Shown here: positions 1 to 7,750 of the stretch, piece after piece | How the letters are laid out: each line of letters opens with the position of its first letter | How positions within the stretch are numbered: the stretch's first letter is position 1 | DNA from: Actinopolyspora halophila DSM 43834 | Lineage (GTDB): Bacteria > Actinomycetota > Actinomycetes > Mycobacteriales > Pseudonocardiaceae | Direction: 5' to 3' | Assembly: GCF_000371785.1 (NCBI RefSeq) | Contig: NZ_AQUI01000002.1 | Span: 714,590 to 778,589, forward strand | DNA length: 64,000 bases | Notes under the pieces: model-generated | Database searches by the model: none | What the model was told of the DNA's origin: nothing | What the model saw: only the letters and a program-made list of their open reading frames with translations | Translations under genes and position numbers: made by a program

Positions 1-254
1 ACCCCGAGCTCGCGCACCGCCAGACTGATCAGGCGGATCATCTCGTCGGTGTCGAGCATCTCGGATCGCTTCATCCACGGCAGACCCTCGGCGGGCATGC
101 AGTAGGTACAGCGCAGATTGCATTTGTCGATCAGGGACACCCGTAGGTCGGTCGCGACTCGTCCGAAGCGGTCGACCAGGTACGGCGTATCCGGGCGCGC
201 CGATGTGTCGACAGTTCGGCGGGTAACCGGGATGCCCAGGTCTACGGAAGTCAC
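1..254 (-). CDS. moaA: GTP 3',8-cyclase MoaA (5' part only)
   Basis: These are the first 84 codons of the radical-SAM enzyme that starts molybdenum cofactor synthesis by cyclising GTP. The visible part carries the [4Fe-4S]/SAM motif C-x3-C-x2-C as CNLRCTYC at about residues 45-52, followed by MPAEGLPWM, the usual MoaA signature. The start is a GTG at 254; no better upstream start is in frame, and a purine-rich AGGAGAG lies about 13 bases ahead. The rest of the gene lies beyond base 1. It is divergent from an HTH/TOBE regulator and the modABC molybdate importer, so cofactor synthesis and metal uptake share this intergenic region. Confidence 0.93.
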   Translation of the reverse strand, partial: MTSVDLGIPVTRRTVDTSARPDTPYLVDRFGRVATDLRVSLIDKCNLRCTYCMPAEGLPWMKRSEMLDTDEMIRLISLAVRELG

Positions 255-291
255 GCCCCGAGCGTAACTCTCCTGGCGGGGGTTATTCGAT

Positions 292-427
292 CGCACGAGC
301 GGGTTTTCGTATGCCCGGACCCGGACGACCTCTCGTGGCCCGGCTCCGTTCGGAGGAAGACACGAAAAATGCCGTGAAACCGCTTTTGCGGGTATATATC
401 GCTGGCTTTGTCCGCACGAGCGGTTTT
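292..427. promoter_or_regulatory. moaA/mod divergent control region with an 11-bp direct repeat
   Basis: The sequence CGCACGAGCGG occurs at 292-302 and again at 413-423. Both copies are followed by a TTTT run, and they lie 121 bp apart. One copy faces the moaA start, the other ends 7 bases before the HTH/TOBE gene start. A TATATA at 393-398 could be a -10 element for the rightward operon. Binding by the adjacent HTH/TOBE protein is an inference from position only. Confidence 0.4.
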
Positions 428-430
428 AAC

Positions 431-844
431 GTGTCCGTCGTGCCGCAGTACCGGATTTCCGAAGTCGCCGAGCTGATCGGCGTCAGCGACGACACGGTCC
501 GCAGGTGGGTGGACGACGAGCGGCTGCCCGCCGAACAGGACCCGTCCGGACGACTGGTCGTCGAGGGGGCGGCGTTGGCCGAGTTCGCGCGGGCCAGGGC
601 CACATCGGCCCGTGATCCTTCCGGGATAGAGCGCTCGGCGCGCAACCGCTTCGTCGGCCTGGTGACCGAGGTCGTTTCCGACAGGGTGATGTCGCAGGTC
701 GAGCTGCAGTGCGGCTCCCAGCGGATCGTCTCGCTGATGAGTACCGAGGCCGTGACCGAGATGGGACTGCGACCGGGAGTGCTCGCGGTCGCGATCGTCA
801 AGTCCACGGCGGTGGTGGTGGAGAAGCCCGGAGGTGGGCGATGA
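431..844 (+). CDS. HTH/TOBE molybdate-binding regulator-like protein
   Basis: A 137-residue protein with two parts. An N-terminal MerR/excisionase-type helix-turn-helix (about residues 5-50) contains RISEVAELIGVSDDTVRRWV. A C-terminal TOBE/Mop-type domain (about residues 70-130) contains SARNRFVGLVTEV and later GVLAVAIVKST. Mop domains bind molybdate or tungstate oxyanions, so this is probably a metal-sensing regulator or molybdate store. I chose the GTG at 431; the GTG at 440 (VPQYRISE) is equally plausible, and the upstream extension to 311 looks non-coding. Its TGA overlaps the modA ATG (ATGA), which places it at the head of the mod operon. Confidence 0.85.
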   Translation: MSVVPQYRISEVAELIGVSDDTVRRWVDDERLPAEQDPSGRLVVEGAALAEFARARATSARDPSGIERSARNRFVGLVTEVVSDRVMSQVELQCGSQRIVSLMSTEAVTEMGLRPGVLAVAIVKSTAVVVEKPGGGR

Positions 845-1602
845 AGGAGTCCCGTCGAGTCGTGCCCCCGTTGGCGCTGCTGCTCACGCTGTTGTCCGCC
901 GTGGCCGGATGCGGGGCGAGCGCGGAGGACGACACCCTGACCGTGCTGGCCGCCGCGTCGTTGACCGAGTCCTTCCGCGAGATCGGGGACCGTTTCGCCG
1001 AGCAGAACCCCGAGGTGGACCTACGGTTCAACTTCCAGGGGTCGTCGGTGTTGGCCGAACAGATCAGGCAGGGCGGTCAGGGGGACGTCTTCGCCTCGGC
1101 CAACACCGGAATGATGGACAAGGTGCGTCGGGCCGGTGTGGTGGCGCACGGGCCGGAGACCTTCGCCACGAACCAGCTGACCGTGGTCACTCCACCGGAT
1201 GATCCGGCCGGGATCGGCTCCTTCGCCGACCTCGCGCGTCCCGGAGTGTCCGCTGTGGTCTGCGCTCCCCAGGTGCCGTGCGGTTCGGCCGCCGAGGGCG
1301 TGGAGCGGAACTCGGGCGTGCGGTTGCACCCGGTCAGCGAGGAGGACGACGTCAAGGACGTGCTGCACAAGGTCACCTCGGGCGAAGCCGACGCCGGGCT
1401 GGTCTACGTCACCGACGCGGTCGCTGCGGGGGACGAGGTGCGACGGGTGGACATTCCGGAGGCCGATCAGGTGACGAACGAGTACCCGATCGCGACTCTC
1501 GGCGGGGAGAACGACCAGCGGCAGGCCCGGCGTTTCACCGACTTCGTCCGCGGGGCGGAGGGCCGCGAGGTGCTCCGGCGTCACGGGTTCGGGACACCGT
1601 GA
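841..1602 (+). CDS. modA: Molybdate ABC transporter substrate-binding lipoprotein
   Basis: A 253-residue periplasmic-type binding protein that captures molybdate or tungstate outside the membrane. The N-terminus is a lipoprotein signal: charged MKESRR, a hydrophobic stretch, then the lipobox SAVAGC with the lipidated Cys at about residue 23. The mature part has ModA hallmarks: LTVLAAASLTESF, FQGSSVLAEQI, a GDVFASAN segment and a late AGLVYVTDA. The start overlaps the upstream regulator stop. Its own TGA overlaps the GTG of modB, so translation is probably coupled. Length is normal for the family. Confidence 0.94.
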   Translation: MKESRRVVPPLALLLTLLSAVAGCGASAEDDTLTVLAAASLTESFREIGDRFAEQNPEVDLRFNFQGSSVLAEQIRQGGQGDVFASANTGMMDKVRRAGVVAHGPETFATNQLTVVTPPDDPAGIGSFADLARPGVSAVVCAPQVPCGSAAEGVERNSGVRLHPVSEEDDVKDVLHKVTSGEADAGLVYVTDAVAAGDEVRRVDIPEADQVTNEYPIATLGGENDQRQARRFTDFVRGAEGREVLRRHGFGTP

Positions 1603-2432
1603 CCGGAGGACCGTTCCCGCCCGCGCGGCGAAGGCCGTCCTCCGAGCGCGTCGTGGGAGTGCCCGCACCGCTGTGGCTGCCCGCCACGTGCGCGCTGGCA
1701 CTGATCGTGCTTCCGGTGCTCGGGCTGTTCGCCCGCGTGGACCTGTCCGGGCTGCCCGCGCTGCTGACCAGCCCCGCCGCCCTGTCCGCCCTGGAGCTGT
1801 CACTCCGGACCGCGGTGACCGCGACGCTGCTTTCCGTGCTGCTCGGAGCTCCGCTCGCCGTGGTGCTGGCCCGCGCGCGGTTCCCGGGAACGCGGTTGGT
1901 CCGGGGAGCCGTGCTGCTCCCGCTGGTGCTTCCTCCCGTCGTGGGGGGACTGGCACTGCTCTACCTGCTCGGACGTACCGGACCGGTGGGAAGCCTCCTG
2001 GACGAGCGGTTCGGTCTGACCATTCCGTACACCACGACGGCTGTGGTGCTCGCCCAGACCTTCGTGGCCATGCCCTTCCTGGTGATGGGGCTGGAGGGGG
2101 CCCTGCGCGCGGCGGGAACGGAGTACGAGCGGATCGCGGCCACGCTGGGCGCCGGTCCGTGGTTGACGTTCCGCAGGATTACCCTCCCGATGCTGTTGCC
2201 CGCGCTGGGCTCGAGCCTGGTGCTGACGTTCGCCCGCGCGCTGGGCGAGTTCGGGGCGACCATAACCTTCGCGGGCAGTCTGCGCGGCACCACCAGAACT
2301 CTGCCGCTCGCCGTCTACACCGAGGCCCAGGCCGATGTGGACGCCGCGGTGGCGATGTCGCTGCTGCTGGTGGGGATAGCCCTCGTCGTGATTCTCGTGG
2401 CCCGTCCGGGAGGAGTGGACGGCCGTGGCTGA
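1599..2432 (+). CDS. modB: Molybdate ABC transporter permease
   Basis: A 277-residue inner-membrane permease of the molybdate importer with about six hydrophobic segments. The EAA loop that contacts the ATPase is seen as EYERIAATLGAGPWLTFRRI near residue 190. ALGEFGATITFAG follows it and is very characteristic of ModB. The GTG at 1599 overlaps the modA stop (GTGA) and gives a natural N-terminal cytoplasmic tail before the first membrane helix. A much longer in-frame extension upstream overlaps modA and is rejected. It ends inside the start of modC. Confidence 0.93.
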   Translation: MTGGPFPPARRRPSSERVVGVPAPLWLPATCALALIVLPVLGLFARVDLSGLPALLTSPAALSALELSLRTAVTATLLSVLLGAPLAVVLARARFPGTRLVRGAVLLPLVLPPVVGGLALLYLLGRTGPVGSLLDERFGLTIPYTTTAVVLAQTFVAMPFLVMGLEGALRAAGTEYERIAATLGAGPWLTFRRITLPMLLPALGSSLVLTFARALGEFGATITFAGSLRGTTRTLPLAVYTEAQADVDAAVAMSLLLVGIALVVILVARPGGVDGRG

Positions 2433-3594
2433 GGACGGGAACCCGGCTCCGGCAGGGGAACGGCACGACACGTGGAGCGGTGGAACCCGTTCCGGCGAGG
2501 ACGCTCCCGACGGCCTGTCCGCGGAACTTCGGGTCCCCCGGTCGACGTTCACCCTCGACGTGGACCTGCGGGTGCCCGCGGGCGAGGTGCTGGCCGTGCT
2601 CGGGCCGAACGGAGCGGGTAAGTCGACGCTGTTGTCCGCGCTGACGGGAAGCGTGCTTCCCGAACGAGGTCGTGTGCGGCTGCGCGAACGCACCTGGCTG
2701 GACACGGGCCGGGGGATCGACCTGCCCACGCACCGCAGGTCGGTGGGACTGCTGGCCCAGCGCGCCATGCTGTTCCCGCACCTGTCCGCCCTGGACAACG
2801 TGGCGTTCGGGCCCCGGGCGGCGGGAGCCCGCAAGAGCCGGGCCAGGGGGACCGCCCGGGACTGGCTGGAACGACTCGGCCTGGGCGAGCTCGCCGGACG
2901 CGCTCCCGCCCGGTTGTCCGGGGGCCAGGCGCAGCGGGTGGCCCTGGCGCGGGCGTTGGCAGCCGATCCCGACGTGCTGCTGCTGGACGAACCCCTGTCC
3001 GCGCTGGACGTCGATGCCGCCCCGGCGATGCGCGGCCTGCTGCACCGGACGTTGGCCGCTCAGCGCGGACCCTGCGTGCTGGTCACCCACGACGTGTTGG
3101 ACGCGGTGGTGCTCGCGGACCGGGTGCTGGTGCTGGACGAGGGCGGCGTGGTGGAACGCGGGCGCACCGGTGATGTGCTCGCCAGACCGAGAACCGCCTT
3201 CACCGCGCGGATCGCCGGACTGAACCTGGTCGCGGGCAGGGCGACGGAGCGGGGGGTGGAACTGGCCGGGGGCGATTTTCGCGGTCACGTGGTCGAGGAG
3301 GTCGAACCCGGCGTTCCCGCCGCCGCCACCTTCTCCCCCGCGGCGGTGGCCGTGCACCGCACCAGACCGGAGGGGAGTCCGCGCAACGTGCTCGCCGTTC
3401 GCCTGGTGGGAATCGAGCCCCGCGGGGACGCGATCAGACTGCGCGGCGAGCACGGCCCGTCCGGATCCGGTGTCGCGCTGGCGGCCGACGTGACCCCCTC
3501 GGCCGTGGCCGAGCTCGGTCTGGGGACGGGTGAGGAGGTTTTTTTCGCCGTCAAGGCGACCGAGGTGGCCGTACACCCGGTGTCGGATGGATGA
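2425..3594 (+). CDS. modC: Molybdate ABC transporter ATP-binding protein
   Basis: The 389-residue ATPase of the importer. In order: Walker A GPNGAGKST (about residue 59), a Q-loop near LLAQRAMLFPH, the ABC signature LSGGQ, Walker B VLLLDEP, and the switch His in LVTHDV. The last ~120 residues form the C-terminal regulatory part with a TOBE/Mop-like segment (VRLVGIEPRGDAIRL) expected in ModC. The N-terminus has about 35 extra residues rich in Gly, Glu and Asp before the ATPase core. The GTG start at 2425 overlaps modB by 8 bases, and the stop overlaps the next ATG. Confidence 0.93.
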   Translation: MAEDGNPAPAGERHDTWSGGTRSGEDAPDGLSAELRVPRSTFTLDVDLRVPAGEVLAVLGPNGAGKSTLLSALTGSVLPERGRVRLRERTWLDTGRGIDLPTHRRSVGLLAQRAMLFPHLSALDNVAFGPRAAGARKSRARGTARDWLERLGLGELAGRAPARLSGGQAQRVALARALAADPDVLLLDEPLSALDVDAAPAMRGLLHRTLAAQRGPCVLVTHDVLDAVVLADRVLVLDEGGVVERGRTGDVLARPRTAFTARIAGLNLVAGRATERGVELAGGDFRGHVVEEVEPGVPAAATFSPAAVAVHRTRPEGSPRNVLAVRLVGIEPRGDAIRLRGEHGPSGSGVALAADVTPSAVAELGLGTGEEVFFAVKATEVAVHPVSDG

Positions 3595-4394
3595 TCGAGG
3601 GCGTGACTGAGGTATCTCCCTGGACTTATCTGATGGACATGGACGGCGTGCTGGTGCACGAGGAGCACATGGTTCCCGGCGCCGACGCCTTCCTGAACGA
3701 TCTGCACGAGAACGGTCTGCCGTTCATGGTGTTCACCAACAACTCCGTGTACACCAGGCGTGACCTGCGAGCACGGCTGATGCGGAGTGGTCTCGACGTG
3801 CCGGAGTCGTCCATCTGGACCTCCGCGCTGGCCACGGCGCAGTTCCTGGACCAGCAGCGCCCCGGGGGCTCGGCCTTCGTGGTGGGCGAGTCCGGACTGA
3901 CCACGGCACTGCACAACATCGGCTACGTGCTCACCGACCGCGAGCCGGACTACGTGGTTCTGGGAGAGACCCGGAGCTACAGTTTCGAGGCGATCACCAA
4001 GGCCATCCGGCTGGTGGAGAGCGGCGCGCGCTTCATAGCCACCAACCCGGACGAGAAGGGCCCCAGCCGGGAGGGGACGCTGCCCGCCACGGGAGCGGTC
4101 GCGGCGCTGATCGAACGGGTGACCGGCAGCGAGCCGTACTACGTGGGCAAGCCGAATCCGCTGATGATGCGTTCGGCCCTGCGTGAGATCAGGGCGCATT
4201 CCGAGAACACGCTGATGATCGGGGACCGGATGGACACCGACGTGCGCTCGGGGCTGGAGTCCGGCCTGCAGACGATCCTGGTGCTGTCGGGGATCTCCGG
4301 GCAGCACACGGCCGAGCTGTTCCCGTACCGCCCCACGCGGGTCATCAACTCCGTGGCGGACCTGGTGGGACGGGTCGCGGACCCGTTCGACTGA
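3591..4394 (+). CDS. HAD-IIA family sugar-phosphatase-like hydrolase
   Basis: A 267-residue cytoplasmic haloacid-dehalogenase-fold phosphatase of the NagD type. Motif I is DMDGVL (nucleophile Asp), motif II TNNS, then a cap domain, then the motif III region YYVGKPNP, and motif IV IGDRMDTD. The Asp pairs that bind Mg2+ are all present. NagD enzymes dephosphorylate sugar or nucleotide monophosphates; the substrate here cannot be read from sequence. The ATG at 3591 overlaps the modC stop, so it is transcriptionally part of the mod operon, although a link to molybdenum is not obvious. Confidence 0.88.
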   Translation: MIEGVTEVSPWTYLMDMDGVLVHEEHMVPGADAFLNDLHENGLPFMVFTNNSVYTRRDLRARLMRSGLDVPESSIWTSALATAQFLDQQRPGGSAFVVGESGLTTALHNIGYVLTDREPDYVVLGETRSYSFEAITKAIRLVESGARFIATNPDEKGPSREGTLPATGAVAALIERVTGSEPYYVGKPNPLMMRSALREIRAHSENTLMIGDRMDTDVRSGLESGLQTILVLSGISGQHTAELFPYRPTRVINSVADLVGRVADPFD

Positions 4395-4531
4395 TCGGAG
4401 TTCTCCCTTCGGAGGGGCGTGGGTGCTCGGCAGGCGGAACCTTCCGTCTGCTCGTGCCCGCGAGCCGAAACGTCCCTCGTGGAGTCCCGGCCCGGCAGCT
4501 GCGTCCTTCGGGCGTACGGCGTGTGGTCGGG

Positions 4532-4933
4532 TCAGTGGCGCGGGATCAGGGCGTGTGCGTCGTCGGTGTCGACGATGCGTTTGCCGAGCGGGAACAGTGA
4601 GACGGGAACGAGTTTGAAGCTGGCGATCCCGAGGGGGATGCCGATGATCGTTACGCACATGGCCACCCCCGTCACGATGTGACCGATGGCCAGCCACCAG
4701 CCCGCGAGGACGACCCAGAGCACGTTCCCGATGGCCGAGAACACCCCCGCGCCGTCCTCCTCGAGCAGTTGTCGTCCGAACGGCCACAGTGCGAAGTTCG
4801 CCATGCGGAACGAGGCGATCCCGAAGGGGATGCCGATGATCGTCACGCACAGCAGGAGCCCGGCGAAGGCGTAGCCGATCGCCATCCAGAGCCCGCTGAA
4901 CACCAGCCAGACGATGTTGAACAACAGTCGCAT
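4532..4933 (-). CDS. YccF domain membrane protein
   Basis: A 133-residue integral membrane protein made of two similar halves. Each half has two hydrophobic helices and the repeated signature CVTIIGIPFGIASF (first half) or CVTIIGIPLGIASF (second half), with WPFGR and FPLGK following. This internal duplication is the mark of the YccF family, whose molecular role is unknown. The M. tuberculosis neighbourhood I recall has a YccF gene (Rv0870c) between moaA2 and cspB, so its presence here fits conserved synteny. About 60 bases separate it from the PhzF gene on the same strand. Confidence 0.9.
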   Translation of the reverse strand: MRLLFNIVWLVFSGLWMAIGYAFAGLLLCVTIIGIPFGIASFRMANFALWPFGRQLLEEDGAGVFSAIGNVLWVVLAGWWLAIGHIVTGVAMCVTIIGIPLGIASFKLVPVSLFPLGKRIVDTDDAHALIPRH

Positions 4934-4996
4934 GGCACCACACTGCCAGTAGGCGCGGCGGAACGACTCGGGGAAGTCCCCCAGATCGGTGGTGCA

Positions 4997-5803
4997 TCAC
5001 CGGGAGAGCGGTGCGCCGGCTCCGCCGGACAGCGTTCCGCCGAGCACCGTGACGGCGTGGCCCGCCAGCGCCACCCGGTCCCCGTGCGGGCGCATCCGCA
5101 CGGTGCCCCCGCGCGGGGAGGCCTGTTCGGCGAGCAGTTCGGTGCGGCCGAGCCGTTCGGCCCACCAGGGTGCGAGCGCGCAGTGCGCCGATCCGGTGAC
5201 CGGGTCCTCGGGAATGCCGACCGCCGGGGCGAAGAACCTGCTGACGACGTCGACTCCCGGACGGTCGCCCCGCGCCGTCACGGTGATCCCGCGTCCGGGG
5301 ACACGGGTCAGCGCGGACATGTCCGGACGCAGTTGGCGCACCAGGGACGCGTCGGAGAGCTGGACGATCAGGTCGGACTCGCTGCGCGCGAGGTGCTCGA
5401 CGTGCTCGTCCGCCAGCGGGCCCAACGCCGCCAGCACCCCGGTCTCCTCACTCGGGGAGCACGGTTGGGAGGGGAAGTCCAGCTCGATCATCCCGTCGTC
5501 GCGCACCGAGCAGCCGAGCTCGCCGCTGCGGGTGTCGAACCGCTGCTCACCGCCGAGCACGTGCGCGGTGGCCAGCGTCGCGTGTCCGCAGAGGTCGACC
5601 TCGGTGGTCGGGGTGAACCAGCGCAGCGGTTTGGCTTCTCCCGTGGAACCTCCCACGACCACGAACGCGGTCTCGGAGTGGTTGAACTCGGCGGCCACGT
5701 GCTGCATCCACGTGCTGTCGGCCGGTTCGTTCAGCAGGACAACCCCGGCGGGGTTGCCCGCGAACGGTTGGTCGGTGAAGGAGTCGACGACGTAGGCATC
5801 CAC
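4997..5803 (-). CDS. PhzF family isomerase/epimerase-like protein
   Basis: A 268-residue protein of the PhzF/diaminopimelate-epimerase fold. The N-terminal strand [18 protein letters not shown], the FNHSETAF segment carrying the family's catalytic Glu, [12 protein letters not shown], and the late [11 protein letters not shown] motif are all present. PhzF-like proteins in non-phenazine producers are usually of unknown substrate. I chose the GTG at 5803 because homologues begin right at this strand; an upstream in-frame extension is Arg/Pro rich and looks non-coding. There is no convincing Shine-Dalgarno sequence, so the message may be nearly leaderless. Confidence 0.88.
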   Translation of the reverse strand: MDAYVVDSFTDQPFAGNPAGVVLLNEPADSTWMQHVAAEFNHSETAFVVVGGSTGEAKPLRWFTPTTEVDLCGHATLATAHVLGGEQRFDTRSGELGCSVRDDGMIELDFPSQPCSPSEETGVLAALGPLADEHVEHLARSESDLIVQLSDASLVRQLRPDMSALTRVPGRGITVTARGDRPGVDVVSRFFAPAVGIPEDPVTGSAHCALAPWWAERLGRTELLAEQASPRGGTVRMRPHGDRVALAGHAVTVLGGTLSGGAGAPLSR

Positions 5804-5958
5804 GATCGCGATGTTAGTAGGGGGTCGTCGGTTCGATTGCCGGTCTCCGGTTCTCGCTCTCGCCGCGCCCCGGGCCGTTTTCGAGGGTCGACTGCGCCGT
5901 TCGTCTGAGCGAGTATGTTGCCTCGAACACACCGGCGTGGCTCGATCGGGAGGTAACC

Positions 5959-7614
5959 GTGCTGGAGACCGAACACGACGAATCGACGGGTGCGCCCGCG
6001 CAGCGCAGCTATGCTTCCGGAACCTCGGACGTCGCGCTGCTCGGCGACACGATCGGAGCCAACCTGCTGCGCACGGCCGAACGTTTCCCGGAGCGGGACG
6101 CGCTGGTCGAGTTCGCCACGGGACGGCGCTGGACCTACCGGGAGTTCGCGGCCGACGTCGACTCCCTCGCGCTGGGGTTGCTGGCGGCGGACATCTCCAA
6201 GGGCGATCGGGTCGGCATCTGGGCGCCGAACAGGGCGGAGTGGGTGCTGGTGCAGTACGCCACCGCCCGGATCGGTGCGATCCTGGTCAACATCAACCCC
6301 TCGTACCGGGTGCACGAGTTGGAGTACGTGCTCAACCAGGCCGGGGTCCGGATGCTGATCGCGGCCGAGCGGTTCAAGAGCTCCGACTACGTGGACATGG
6401 TCGAGCGGGTCGGACCCCGCTGCGCCGCGCTGGAGCAGGTCGTCTTCCTCGGGAGCGACCGGTGGGCCGAGCTGTTCGACACCGATTCCGACCGGGGCGG
6501 GCTGGTCGAGGTGGAGGACGGGCTCTCCGCCGACGACCCCGTCAACATCCAGTACACCTCGGGCACGACGGGCTTTCCCAAGGGAGCGACGCTTTCGCAC
6601 CACAACATCCTGAACAACGGGTTCTTCGTCGGTGAGTTGTGCGGCTACACCGCGGCGGACCGCGTGGCGATCTCGCCGCCGCTGTATCACTGCTTCGGAA
6701 TGGTGATGGGCAACCTGGCCTGCACGAGCCACGGCGCGACCATGGTGATTCCCTCGGAGGGGTTCGAGCCCGCGGCCGCGCTCGGTGCGGTGCAAGCCGA
6801 GCGCTGCACCTCCCTGTACGGGGTGCCCACGATGTTCATCGCCGAGCTCGGGCTGCCGGACTTCGCCGACTACGAGCTGTCCTCGCTGCGCACGGGGATC
6901 ATGGCCGGATCGCCGTGTCCGGTCGAGGTGATGAAGCAGGTCATCGAGCGGATGGGCATGACCGAGGTCGCCATCTGCTACGGGATGACGGAGACCTCGC
7001 CGGTGTCGGTGCAGACCAGGGCCGACGACTCGTTGGAACGGCGGGTCTCGACCGTGGGCAGGGTGGGCCCGCACCTGGAGGTCAAGATCGTTGATCCGGA
7101 CACCGGCCTGACCGTCCCGTGCGGCCGGGCCGGGGAGCTGTGCACCCGGGGGTACTCGGTGATGCTCGGCTACTGGAACGAGCCGGACAAGACCGCCGAG
7201 GTGATCGACCCCGCGCGCTGGATGCACACCGGCGATCTGGCCGTGATGGACGAGCACGGCTACGTGAGCGTCACCGGACGCATCAAGGACATGATCATCC
7301 GGGGCGGGGAGAACATCTATCCCCGCGAGGTGGAGGAGTTCCTGTACACGCACCCGGACATCTCGGACGCGCAGGTGATCGGAGTTCCCGACGAGCGCTA
7401 CGGCGAGGAGCTGATGGCGTGGGTGCGGCTCCGCGAGGGGGCCGCGGAGCTGACGCCCGAGGAGCTGCGGGAGTTCTGCACCGGCAGCCTGGCGCACTAC
7501 AAGATCCCGCGCTACGTGCACGTGGTCGAGGAGTTCCCGATGACGGTGACCGGCAAGGTGCGCAAGGTGGAGATGCGGGAGCAGGCGGTGCGCATGCTCG
7601 GGCTGGGGGAGTAG
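5959..7614 (+). CDS. AMP-binding acyl-CoA synthetase (FadD type)
   Basis: A 551-residue adenylate-forming ligase that activates a carboxylic acid, probably a fatty acid, to acyl-AMP and then acyl-CoA. The P-loop motif [11 protein letters not shown] (about residue 195), the A5 motif YGMTETSP, the A7 motif [13 protein letters not shown], the hinge [16 protein letters not shown], and the A10 lysine in TVTGKVRK are all intact. Length matches medium/long-chain FadD enzymes. The GTG start follows a GGGAGG at about 5949. It is divergent from the PhzF gene. The gene ends two bases before the first copy of the 59-bp direct repeat. Confidence 0.92.
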   Translation: MLETEHDESTGAPAQRSYASGTSDVALLGDTIGANLLRTAERFPERDALVEFATGRRWTYREFAADVDSLALGLLAADISKGDRVGIWAPNRAEWVLVQYATARIGAILVNINPSYRVHELEYVLNQAGVRMLIAAERFKSSDYVDMVERVGPRCAALEQVVFLGSDRWAELFDTDSDRGGLVEVEDGLSADDPVNIQYTSGTTGFPKGATLSHHNILNNGFFVGELCGYTAADRVAISPPLYHCFGMVMGNLACTSHGATMVIPSEGFEPAAALGAVQAERCTSLYGVPTMFIAELGLPDFADYELSSLRTGIMAGSPCPVEVMKQVIERMGMTEVAICYGMTETSPVSVQTRADDSLERRVSTVGRVGPHLEVKIVDPDTGLTVPCGRAGELCTRGYSVMLGYWNEPDKTAEVIDPARWMHTGDLAVMDEHGYVSVTGRIKDMIIRGGENIYPREVEEFLYTHPDISDAQVIGVPDERYGEELMAWVRLREGAAELTPEELREFCTGSLAHYKIPRYVHVVEEFPMTVTGKVRKVEMREQAVRMLGLGE

Positions 7615-7615
7615 C

Positions 7616-7674
7616 GCCCCGGGTGGCCCAATTTTGCCTATAACTGGGAGTTGTCCCCAAGAGACCGGCGAGCG
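7616..7674. repeat. 59-bp direct repeat, copy A
   Basis: This stretch matches 11132-11190 at 57 of 59 positions, in the same orientation. The core reads CAATTTTGCCTATAACTGGG and continues with AGTTGTCCCCAAGAGACCGG; it is more AT-rich than its surroundings. It contains the small inverted repeat AACT-GGG-AGTT. It starts two bases after the acyl-CoA synthetase stop. The bases just after it (7669-7695) resemble the 3' end of the R2lox gene. The two copies bracket a pair of secreted-hydrolase genes. Confidence 0.85.
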
Positions 7675-7709
7675 CGGCGGTGTCCTGCCCCGAACAGGGA
7701 TGGGATCCG

Positions 7710-7745
7710 GCCTGGCGGCGCGCCGTCCCGGGCGCGCCGCCAGGC
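7710..7745 (-). terminator. Hairpin terminator of the PAP2-family gene
   Basis: A perfect 15-bp stem (GCCTGGCGGCGCGCC at 7710-7724, its complement at 7731-7745) with a 6-base loop. It lies five bases past the stop of the leftward PAP2-family gene. No T-run follows, as is common in actinomycetes. Confidence 0.75.
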
Positions 7746-7750
7746 ACTGC

